From assembly GCA_028713595.1 (NCBI GenBank), contig JAQTNZ010000244.1:1-5178 (forward strand): 5,178 nt of DNA. Direction: 5' to 3'. Below the pieces are notes generated by a model. The model saw nothing but the letters and a program-made list of their open reading frames with translations, was not told where the DNA came from and did not search any database. Below are positions 1 through 5,178 of this stretch, piece after piece (the stretch's first letter is position 1; every line of letters starts with the position of its first letter). Source of the stretch: Methylovulum sp. Its GTDB lineage: Bacteria > Pseudomonadota > Gammaproteobacteria > Methylococcales > Methylomonadaceae. The translations under genes and the position numbers were made by a program.

Positions 1-97
1 AGCCTATCGCAGTACCTAAAGCGCCCATACCTAAAACCAAGCCTACTGCGATAGCAGTCATACCTTGCACATCAGCAATCAATCTTGCAATTTCCAT
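1..97 (-). CDS. atpE: F1Fo ATP synthase subunit c, 5' part (3' end outside window)
   Basis: The reverse strand from 97 reads MEIARLIADVQGMTAIAVGL and continues into a glycine/alanine-rich stretch (residues 19-32, GLVLGMGALGTAIG), which is the first transmembrane hairpin of the proton-translocating c subunit. Only 32 codons are present, so the essential membrane carboxylate in the second helix cannot be inspected. The c subunits form the rotor ring of Fo in the inner membrane. The start is supported by a strong GGAGGT ribosome site just upstream and by the position after atpB in the standard atpI-B-E order. It is cotranscribed with atpB, 44 bases upstream. Identification rests on sequence character plus operon position and is secure. 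Confidence 0.95.
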   Translation of the reverse strand, partial: MEIARLIADVQGMTAIAVGLVLGMGALGTAIG

Positions 98-141
98 GAA
101 ACCTCCAAAACGTATATCAAGTTATAAAAAAGTGTAAAAAA
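98..141 (-). promoter_or_regulatory. atpB-atpE intergenic leader with strong ribosome binding site
   Basis: On the minus strand this 44-base gap is A/T-rich with two runs of six T, followed by GGAGGT (101-106) three bases before the atpE ATG. In E. coli the U-rich atpB-atpE gap plus its Shine-Dalgarno is known to raise translation of atpE, because c subunits are needed in large excess over subunit a. The same layout is visible here; equivalent function is inferred. Confidence 0.6.
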
Positions 142-1303
<1,162 letters not shown>

Positions 1304-1332
1304 TGTCTAACTCCGAACATAAAAGCTGTTGG

Positions 1333-1361
1333 ATTATAACGAGCCGTTTTGATTTAATCAA
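1333..1361 (-). promoter_or_regulatory. Promoter P1 of the atp operon (proximal)
   Basis: On the minus strand TTGATT (1361-1356) is followed after exactly 17 bases by a perfect TATAAT (1338-1333). Transcription would begin near 1326, about 22 bases before the atpI GTG and upstream of its GGAG site. The -35 matches four of six consensus bases. This is a sequence-based prediction. Confidence 0.7.
1349..1361. repeat. 13-base perfect palindrome over the -35 of P1
   Basis: TTGATTTAATCAA has six-base arms (TTGATT/AATCAA) around one central base and covers the -35 box of the proximal atp promoter. A symmetric site in this place is a candidate operator. It resembles an FNR/CRP-type site but its half-site spacing is one base too short, so no regulator is assigned. 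Confidence 0.4.
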
Positions 1362-1382
1362 GGTCGATATATACTCAACAAA

Positions 1383-1411
1383 CTTATAAAGACCTGTTAT
1401 AATCCCGTCAA
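1383..1411 (-). promoter_or_regulatory. Promoter P2 of the atp operon (distal)
   Basis: On the minus strand TTGACG (1411-1406) and TATAAG (1388-1383) each match five of six consensus bases and are 17 bases apart. This is a second sigma-70-type promoter upstream of P1, giving a leader of about 70 bases before atpI. Tandem promoters would suit a constitutively needed operon. Predicted from sequence only. Confidence 0.65.
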
Positions 1412-1450
1412 CATTTTTTAAGCCATTGATTTTAAATGATGCGAGGCCTA

Positions 1451-1478
1451 TTTATACGATAATGAATATCATTATAAT
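1451..1478 (+). promoter_or_regulatory. Candidate promoter for the DUF2797 gene
   Basis: TTTATA (1451-1456) and TATAAT (1473-1478) are separated by 16 bases on the plus strand. The -10 is perfect and the -35 is weak (four of six). The Fur-like site overlaps the spacer and the -10, the usual geometry for repression. The transcript would have a leader of about 110 bases before the ATG at 1595. No better plus-strand promoter was seen between 1480 and 1594. Confidence 0.4.
1458..1476 (+). promoter_or_regulatory. Fur-box-like operator
   Basis: GATAATGAATATCATTATA matches the classical 19-base Fur consensus (GATAATGATAATCATTATC) at 16 of 19 positions. It forms a perfect dyad of seven-base arms (ATAATGA/TCATTAT) around a three-base centre. 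It overlaps the candidate plus-strand promoter and lies 47 bases beyond the -35 of atp promoter P2, so the DUF2797 gene is the more likely target. Fur represses iron-responsive genes when Fe(II) is plentiful. Binding here is inferred from the match. Confidence 0.65.
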
Positions 1479-1501
1479 TTAGATGGTTTTGTATGCAAAA
1501 A

Positions 1502-1594
1502 CGGCAAATAAGCCGCAATAACATAGGCATCGGCTTTTATTATCGCCAATCTGTGCCATTATATCGGCTTCAATTGGCTTATTAGGACGACACC
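1502..1594 (+). other. Untranslated leader of the DUF2797 gene with competing base-pairings
   Basis: The leader contains GCCG at 1512-1515, which can pair with CGGC at 1502-1505, 1531-1534 or 1565-1568. AATAAGCC (1507-1514) is perfectly complementary to GGCTTATT (1576-1583), which lies directly against the AGGA ribosome site (1584-1587). GCCAAT (1545-1550) can pair with ATTGGC (1573-1578). The alternatives exclude one another. No known riboswitch family was recognised; the structure may be incidental. Confidence 0.25.
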
Positions 1595-2410
1595 ATGCAG
1601 GGGCAACTCAAAAAAATGTGCGGGCAATTAGGCTCTCCTATCCTGTACGACTTACCGTTAGATAATGAAAAAATCGCCTTAAACCCATTTATCGGCAGCC
1701 CCATAAAACTGACCAACACCGGCAAGATCCGTTGCATACACTGCGCCAAACCGATTAAAAAGACCTATAACCAAGGTTACTGCTACCCTTGCTTTATCTC
1801 ATTGGCCGAATGCGACCTGTGCATTGTCAAGCCCCACACCTGCCATTATGCCACCGGGACTTGCCGGGAACCGAGTTGGGGGGAGGCGTTTTGTTTCCGG
1901 CCGCATATCGTTTATCTTGCCAATTCCAGCGGCATTAAGGTGGGCATTACCCGCGCCAGCCAAATCCCGACCCGCTGGATAGACCAAGGCGCGACCCAAG
2001 CGTTGGCTATTTTCAAAACCCAATCGCGTCATATTGCCGGCTTGGTTGAGATTGCCCTCGCCCAACACGTCAGCGACAAAACCAATTGGCAACAAATGCT
2101 GAAGAAAGTTGCCGAACCCATTGATTTGCCCGGCCACCGCGACCAACTCATCGCTGTTTGCGCCGCTGAACTCGCCGCCATAACCCAGCACTTTGGCGAA
2201 ACCGCCATTGAGGCGTTAAGCACGGCCGAAACGGTTGACCTGCATTTTCCCGTCAGCCATTATCCCCATAAAATAAAATCCCTCTGCCTCATTAAGACAC
2301 CGGACATATCCGGCACCTTACTGGGCATTAAGGGACAATATTTGTTACTGGACAGCGGCGTGCTGAATATCCGCAAATACACCGGACACGAAATCATTTT
2401 TTCGGCATAA
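1595..2410 (+). CDS. DUF2797-type protein: zinc-binding cysteine cluster plus GIY-YIG-like segment
   Basis: This 271-residue, probably cytoplasmic protein has no established function. Residues 47-90 are rich in cysteine: CIHC (47-50), CYPC (63-66), CDLC (73-76), then H81, C83 and C90. This suggests one or two zinc sites. Next comes HIVYLANS (104-111) and KVGITR (115-120), then R127 and E152. The order Tyr, (Y/V)GxT, Arg, Glu recalls the GIY-YIG nuclease fold. Together these features match my memory of the DUF2797 family, including its usual length near 270. The ATG at 1595 has AGGA seven bases upstream. The gene diverges from the atp operon, probably has its own promoter, and that promoter is overlapped by a Fur-like box. 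It ends one base before a strong hairpin and converges on cysN. Nuclease activity is inference from fold similarity; family membership is moderately to highly sure. Confidence 0.85.
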   Translation: MQGQLKKMCGQLGSPILYDLPLDNEKIALNPFIGSPIKLTNTGKIRCIHCAKPIKKTYNQGYCYPCFISLAECDLCIVKPHTCHYATGTCREPSWGEAFCFRPHIVYLANSSGIKVGITRASQIPTRWIDQGATQALAIFKTQSRHIAGLVEIALAQHVSDKTNWQQMLKKVAEPIDLPGHRDQLIAVCAAELAAITQHFGETAIEALSTAETVDLHFPVSHYPHKIKSLCLIKTPDISGTLLGIKGQYLLLDSGVLNIRKYTGHEIIFSA

Positions 2411-2411
2411 A

Positions 2412-2445
2412 CTGCTAAGGGGCGAAAATGCCCGCCCCTTAGCAG
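2412..2445. terminator. Hairpin between convergent genes, probable bidirectional terminator
   Basis: CTGCTAAGGGGCG (2412-2424) and its exact complement (2433-2445) form a perfect 13-bp stem with an 8-base loop. It fills the 43-base gap between two converging stop codons. A T-tract is missing on the plus side and only short (AGTTTAT) on the minus side. Termination is therefore inferred mainly from stem strength and location. Confidence 0.75.
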
Positions 2446-2453
2446 ACAGCGGA

Positions 2454-4082
2454 TTAATGGACGATATTTTGCTCTTTAAGGGCACTATGGATGTCATCAA
2501 GCGACAGCGTATCCGTATCAAAAGCACTGTCGGCAAGCTCAGTTGGGCAATCGGTGCAAATCGCCAACAATCCGGCATTTTTGATGGCCTGTATCAAATC
2601 AGCGGTCGCTTGCGCTTCCAACACTGTAGTTGCATGACCGTTATCAAACAACTTCCTTTCCAACTGATAAGCCACCGTTCCGCTATTGGTGCCCGTCAAC
2701 ATGATCGCCGCCGGCGTTTGGCTAAACCGTGCCGCACGTTCCTCGGCGCTGACGGATTGCAGGCCTTCATCATCGGAGGTGCCTATAATCATCCCCGCAC
2801 CCACCGTACTGTTGCTCAAGCGGTCGATAATAATAAACGAACCGGTGCCACGGCTGGTTTGGTAAGGGTCAAACACCACCGGAGCAGTGGCTGACACGGT
2901 GCAGCAACCAATTTCATTGAGCTTCAGCTCATTGGCATCATGATGCTCCAAGGTATTGACATCAATACGGTGATGGATCATCGACACCGATCCAAAGACG
3001 CTGCGGGTCGCCAACTTAAGCATATATTGGCGGCCTGGGGAGAGGGCTTTTTCGGTCATCCAAACGATATGCGCCTTGAACTTGTCGGCGACCACAGCGG
3101 CTACCTGCTCTTTGCCGACAATCATGTCGCCACGGCTAATGTCAATCTCATCTTCTAATGTGAAGGTAACTGACATCGGCGCAAAGGCTTGTTCAAGTTC
3201 GCCATCATAAGTGACGATGGCTTTGATCTTGCTGCTTTTGCCGGATGGCAAAGCCGTGATCAAATCACCCTTGTTGAACACACCCGCCGCGACCGTGCCA
3301 CAAAAGCCACGGAAATCCAAGTTGGGACGGTTAACGTACTGCACGGGGAAACGCGCATTGTCAAAATTACGGTCATGGGCGATAACAACGGTGTTCAAGG
3401 CCTCCATCATCGGCACGCCTTTAAACCAAGGCATATTTTCACTAGGGTTGACGACATTGTCGCCATCTAAGGCCGACATCGGGATGAATTGGACATCCTG
3501 CAACGCCAAGGTTTCGATGAATTTCAGGTAATCTTGTTGGATTTGCAGGAATTTTTCTTCGCTGTATTCGACCAAATCCATTTTGTTGATGGCGACGATA
3601 ACATGCTTGATACCCAATAAAGAAGCGATGAAGCTATGGCGTTTAGTTTGGGTTTGCACACCGTAACGGGCATCAATCAGGATAATCGCCAAGTCGCAGG
3701 TGGACGCGCCGGTCGCCATATTGCGCGTGTATTGCTCGTGCCCAGGGGTGTCGGCAATGATGAACTTGCGCGTGGACGTGGAAAAATAGCGGTAGGCGAC
3801 ATCAATGGTGATGCCTTGCTCACGTTCGGCCTGCAAGCCATCGACCAGTAACGCCAAGTCTATCTTGCCCGCCCCTGTGGTGCCGGATTTGACACTGTCG
3901 GCTTGCACCGCCGCCAACTGGTCTTCATAAATCATTTTAGAATCGTGCAGCAAACGGCCTATCAGGGTGCTTTTGCCGTCATCGACATTGCCGCAGGTTA
4001 GAAAGCGCAACAATTCTTTGCGTTCGTGTTGTGCCAAATAGGCGTTAATATCAGTGCTGATCAGATCGGATTGATGGGACAT
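2454..4082 (-). CDS. cysN: Sulfate adenylyltransferase subunit 1 (ATP sulfurylase GTPase) with degenerate APS kinase-like tail
   Basis: CysN couples GTP hydrolysis to adenylation of sulfate by CysD, forming APS in assimilatory sulfate activation. The translation-factor GTPase motifs are intact: P-loop GNVDDGKST (31-39), the GITID switch (90-94), DTPGH (111-115), NKMD (166-169) and SAL (203-205). EF-Tu-like beta-barrel domains follow to about residue 440. E. coli CysN has about 475 residues; this one has 542. The extra tail (448-542) resembles CysC but lacks its P-loop lysine. The ATG at 4082 fits the family start and is shared with a duplicated copy at 4762; no clear Shine-Dalgarno is visible. 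It lies 46 bases after a small secreted-protein gene and may be cotranscribed with it. The usual partner cysD is not in the window. The core assignment is very secure. Confidence 0.96.
   Translation of the reverse strand: MSHQSDLISTDINAYLAQHERKELLRFLTCGNVDDGKSTLIGRLLHDSKMIYEDQLAAVQADSVKSGTTGAGKIDLALLVDGLQAEREQGITIDVAYRYFSTSTRKFIIADTPGHEQYTRNMATGASTCDLAIILIDARYGVQTQTKRHSFIASLLGIKHVIVAINKMDLVEYSEEKFLQIQQDYLKFIETLALQDVQFIPMSALDGDNVVNPSENMPWFKGVPMMEALNTVVIAHDRNFDNARFPVQYVNRPNLDFRGFCGTVAAGVFNKGDLITALPSGKSSKIKAIVTYDGELEQAFAPMSVTFTLEDEIDISRGDMIVGKEQVAAVVADKFKAHIVWMTEKALSPGRQYMLKLATRSVFGSVSMIHHRIDVNTLEHHDANELKLNEIGCCTVSATAPVVFDPYQTSRGTGSFIIIDRLSNSTVGAGMIIGTSDDEGLQSVSAEERAARFSQTPAAIMLTGTNSGTVAYQLERKLFDNGHATTVLEAQATADLIQAIKNAGLLAICTDCPTELADSAFDTDTLSLDDIHSALKEQNIVH
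2457..2741 (-). other. Degenerate, internally shortened APS kinase (CysC) domain in CysN
   Basis: CysN residues 448-542 align by eye with three blocks of the CysC half of CysN-CysC fusions. The first is the entry strand and helix ([20 protein letters not shown], 457-476, then KLFDNGH). The second is [12 protein letters not shown] (502-513), matching the usual DAGLI strand. The third is the end of the domain ([14 protein letters not shown], 522-535). The P-loop GxxGxGKST is reduced to GTNSGT, so the lysine is gone, and about 90 residues of the normal domain, including APS-binding parts, are absent. Kinase activity is therefore not expected; a structural role is possible. Confidence 0.75.
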
Positions 4083-4137
4083 GGTATTAGATTCAAGGTA
4101 AAAGGTTCAAGGTAAAAACAAAGCCGCTTTATCGGCA
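4027..4137 (-). repeat. Direct repeat, copy A (cysN start, spacer, gene end)
   Basis: These 111 bases match 4707-4817 at 106 positions with a constant offset of 680. They cover the first 19 codons of cysN, the spacer and the last codons of the upstream gene. Weaker similarity extends the unit on both sides, to about 3898 in cysN and through the coding part of the secreted-protein gene, so this is the best-preserved core of a larger tandem duplication. Confidence 0.9.
4083..4128 (-). repeat. Duplicated intergenic spacer, copy 1, with tandem 12-mer
   Basis: This is the gap between the first secreted-protein gene and cysN. It contains TTCAAGGTAAAA twice (4092-4103 and 4106-4117, period 14, plus-strand reading). 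The whole spacer recurs at 4763-4808 with two differences in 46 bases, and 35 bases in the middle (4086-4120) are identical. It serves as the immediate 5' leader of cysN and has no consensus Shine-Dalgarno; its function is unknown. Confidence 0.8.
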
Positions 4138-4554
4138 CCACTGGCTTTCACAGGGAGTGCCGTCATTATCGCCATCCATTTCAGTGTTTGGACAATGCTT
4201 GATGAAAAAATTAGCCTCATCACAAGAGGTCATTTGCGGACAGCGGGTGCGACCATCACAGTGATAGCTTTGTGTGTGGGCGCTGCTGTCTGGCAATTCT
4301 GAATTTAATGCGTGGTCATCGCCAAAACCTTTGATAAAGCCCTTCATTTTTTCCATAAGCGAAGAAAAAAAGGCCCTATCCAAAGATGTTTCCGGCTTAA
4401 GTGGCACATTAACAAGCTGACGTTCCGCCGGGCTGTCACAGACGATATTCGAATAGACGACACCGCCATGCCCATCAGCGCATTTGTAAATGCCGCCATA
4501 ACTGTTTATCGGCACAAGGATAATGCAGAGTAACAGCAACTTATTAAGGAACAT
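4129..4554 (-). CDS. Small secreted protein, DUF4124-like N-terminus and Excalibur-like C-terminus (paralog 1)
   Basis: This 141-residue protein begins with a hydrophobic signal peptide (about 1-20, MFLNKLLLLCIILVPINSYG), so it is likely exported to the periplasm or beyond. Residues 21-52 (GIYKCADGHGGVVYSNIVCD, then a charged stretch) resemble DUF4124, a short domain of proteobacterial envelope proteins. After a charged helix (59-77) comes a cysteine-rich end: C99, C105, C111, C121, C135, C140, with MDGDNDGTPCE at 126-136. The Asp ladder D127/D129/D131 followed by CE is the pattern of the Excalibur calcium-binding motif. A GGAG site (4567-4564) lies nine bases before the ATG. A diverged second copy begins beyond the right edge of the window. 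The link to sulfate activation is positional only; molecular function is unknown. Confidence 0.8.
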   Translation of the reverse strand: MFLNKLLLLCIILVPINSYGGIYKCADGHGGVVYSNIVCDSPAERQLVNVPLKPETSLDRAFFSSLMEKMKGFIKGFGDDHALNSELPDSSAHTQSYHCDGRTRCPQMTSCDEANFFIKHCPNTEMDGDNDGTPCESQWCR

Positions 4555-4582
4555 CTAAGAAGACTCCGACGCTAACCCATTT

Positions 4583-4762
4583 CTAGGCAATGCCGGCTTG
4601 CGCCGCCACTTGGCCTTCATAAATCATTTTGCAATTGTGCAACAAACGGCCCATCAGGGCCGTTTTGCCATCATTAGCCAGAAAACGTAACGATCCTTTA
4701 CAGTCATGTTGTGCCAAATAGGCGTTAATAGCAGTGCTGATCAGATTGGATTGATGGGGCAT
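4583..4762 (-). pseudogene. Truncated cysN 5' fragment (59 codons)
   Basis: The reading frame from the ATG at 4762 runs [19 protein letters not shown], differing from CysN at three of the first 19 residues. It continues through recognisable blocks such as GRLLHNCKMIYEGQ to a TAG at 4585-4583. Relative to cysN it lacks four codons across the P-loop ([11 protein letters not shown] becomes ANDGKTA) and one further codon. Both deletions preserve the frame. After about 57 codons similarity to cysN stops. It cannot be a working GTPase. It sits between the two secreted-protein paralogs as a relic of a tandem duplication. A tiny translated peptide cannot be excluded, since the frame is open. Confidence 0.88.
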
Positions 4763-4817
4763 GGCATTAGATTCAAGGTAAAAGGTTCAAGGTAAAAACA
4801 CAGCCGCTTTATCGGCA
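4707..4817 (-). repeat. Direct repeat, copy B
   Basis: This is the partner of 4027-4137: 106 of 111 positions are identical, at a constant offset of 680. It holds the start of the cysN relic, the duplicated spacer (4763-4808, with the same tandem 12-mer at 4772-4797) and the former C-terminal end of paralog 2, including its ancestral TAA at 4811-4809. Confidence 0.9.
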
Positions 4818-4842
4818 TCCCTGGTTGCACACAAGGGATGCC
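4814..4842. repeat. Perfect 9-bp inverted repeat after the paralog 2 stop
   Basis: GGCATCCCT (4814-4822) and AGGGATGCC (4834-4842) form a 9-bp stem with an 11-base loop. It starts at the second of two adjacent stop codons that end paralog 2. In the homologous stretch of paralog 1 the two arms are only imperfectly complementary. No T-run follows directly (TTTTT appears about 15 bases later), so a terminator role is weak. Confidence 0.6.
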
Positions 4843-4844
4843 TA

Positions 4845-5178
4845 TCATTGCTTGCCATCCATTCCGGCATTTGGGCACAGACCCATTAATTGACCAACTT
4901 CATTACAAGAGGCCGTTTGTAGGCAGTCCGCATTATCGCCACATTGCAAGGCCTGTAATGCCTGCAACACTTGCGTAAATTGCGAGGTCTCTAAACCCCT
5001 AGAGCCGTTACCGCCAGGTAACGCCAAAGCCTGTAATGCCTGCAACATTTGTGTAAGTTGCGAGGGATCTAAGCCACCAGAGTCGAGACTGCTAGGTAAT
5101 GCTGAAGTTAATGCCGGGCCATTGCTTAAGCCTCTAATTTTGGCCTGTAGTTTTTCTATCAGCGCCGAAACAGACGAC
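4845..5178 (-). CDS. Secreted-protein paralog 2, partial (start outside window), C-terminus truncated
   Basis: The frame is open from the window edge (first full codon at 5177) to TGA at 4847-4845, 110 visible residues. It begins SSVSALIEKLQAKIRGLSNG, matching FSSLMEKMKGFIKGFGDD of paralog 1 (63-80), and ends QCGDNADCLQTASCNEVGQL then MGLCPNAGMDGKQ, matching the cysteine-rich end of paralog 1. Between them lie two copies of L(D/E)xSQ(L/F)TQ(M/V)LQALQAL, absent from paralog 1. After MDG an indel leads into TGA and TAG, so the Asp ladder and the final CExxxC of the Excalibur motif are lost. The ancestral TAA survives at 4811-4809. The ATG at 5048 is internal and not taken as the start. It may be a decaying copy or a shortened but working protein; the 5' part is needed to decide. 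Confidence 0.72.
   Translation of the reverse strand, partial: SSVSALIEKLQAKIRGLSNGPALTSALPSSLDSGGLDPSQLTQMLQALQALALPGGNGSRGLETSQFTQVLQALQALQCGDNADCLQTASCNEVGQLMGLCPNAGMDGKQ
4951..4997 (-). repeat. Intragenic direct repeat, unit 2 (LETSQFTQVLQALQA)
   Basis: These 47 bases are a close copy of 5029-5075, displaced by 78 bases (26 codons), so the repeat keeps the reading frame. It encodes the downstream unit of the glutamine/leucine-rich repeat in paralog 2. Most differences are silent or conservative. Confidence 0.8.
5029..5075 (-). repeat. Intragenic direct repeat, unit 1 (LDPSQLTQMLQALQA)
   Basis: This is the upstream unit of the in-frame duplication in paralog 2, partner of 4951-4997. The encoded heptad-like LQALQAL segment suggests an amphipathic helix. 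The segment is absent from paralog 1, so it arose by expansion within this copy or was lost from the other. Confidence 0.8.

Noticed and set aside
1349..1361. FNR-type site TTGAT...ATCAA in front of atpI
   Set aside because: The half-sites match but are separated by three bases, and FNR needs four; with this spacing FNR binding is not expected.
1375..1403. Plus-strand promoter with TATAAT at 1398-1403 and TCAACA at 1375-1380
   Set aside because: The spacing is right, but the -35 lacks the important TTG, and the -10 falls inside the better minus-strand promoter region. Such A/T-rich DNA gives chance TATAAT matches.
1799..2191. Open frame on the minus strand opposite the DUF2797 gene
   Set aside because: It lies entirely antisense to a gene with clear domain motifs, and its product has no recognisable features.
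2457..3851. Several plus-strand open frames opposite cysN
   Set aside because: They are antisense shadows of a strongly conserved gene and show no coherent protein motifs.
4114..4136. Possible terminator between paralog 1 and cysN (GCCG/CGGC followed by TTTGTTTTT on the minus strand)
   Set aside because: The stem is only four base pairs, the loop includes the stop codon, and the copy at 4794-4816 has the same stem with a poorer T-run. Too weak to call.
5046..5048. ATG at 5048 as the start of a 67-residue protein
   Set aside because: The frame is open to the window edge, and the upstream residues align with paralog 1. The ATG falls inside a repeat unit, so it is an internal methionine.
4951..5075. 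Repeat pair as a possible CRISPR or mobile-element signature
   Set aside because: There are only two units, they are in frame inside a coding region and encode an amino-acid repeat. No spacers, transposase or terminal inverted repeats were seen.

Overview
The window looks like chromosomal DNA from a gammaproteobacterium. The AtpB protein is very close to the E. coli type across its C-terminal half, the atp genes run in the order I-B-E, and the sulfate-activating GTPase CysN belongs to the proteobacterial CysN/NodQ group. A methanotroph-like (Methylococcales) host is possible, but that is an impression from overall protein style and not something the sequence proves.

Layout. Positions 1-1303 (minus strand) hold the head of the F1Fo ATP synthase operon: atpI, atpB and the first 32 codons of atpE. 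Two well-formed sigma-70-type promoters stand in tandem in front of atpI. The 291-base intergenic region (1304-1594) also holds a strong Fur-box-like site. That site lies on the side of the divergent plus-strand gene (1595-2410), which encodes a DUF2797-type protein with a cysteine-rich zinc-binding region followed by a GIY-YIG-like segment. This gene converges on cysN, and a perfect 13-bp hairpin separates the two stops.

The right half (2454-5178) is all minus strand and is the unusual part. CysN (542 aa) carries an intact GTPase/elongation-factor-like body plus a shrunken C-terminal tail that resembles an APS kinase (CysC) domain which has lost its P-loop lysine and roughly half its length. 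No cysD is present next to it. Directly upstream is a small secreted protein with a DUF4124-like N-terminus and an Excalibur-like Asp/Cys C-terminus. Further upstream the arrangement repeats: a 59-codon decayed copy of the cysN 5' end, the same intergenic spacer, and a second copy of the secreted-protein gene that runs off the window. The locus has therefore undergone a tandem duplication of the unit [secreted-protein gene - spacer - cysN start].

After the duplication the second cysN start lost its P-loop through deletions that keep the reading frame. The second secreted protein gained an internal LQALQAL repeat and lost its Excalibur loop. The short non-coding spacer stayed nearly identical between the copies while the coding flanks diverged much more. 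No complete new system can be claimed from the window. The most notable points are the degenerate CysN tail, the duplication with its conserved spacer, and the predicted Fur control of an uncharacterised DUF2797 gene.
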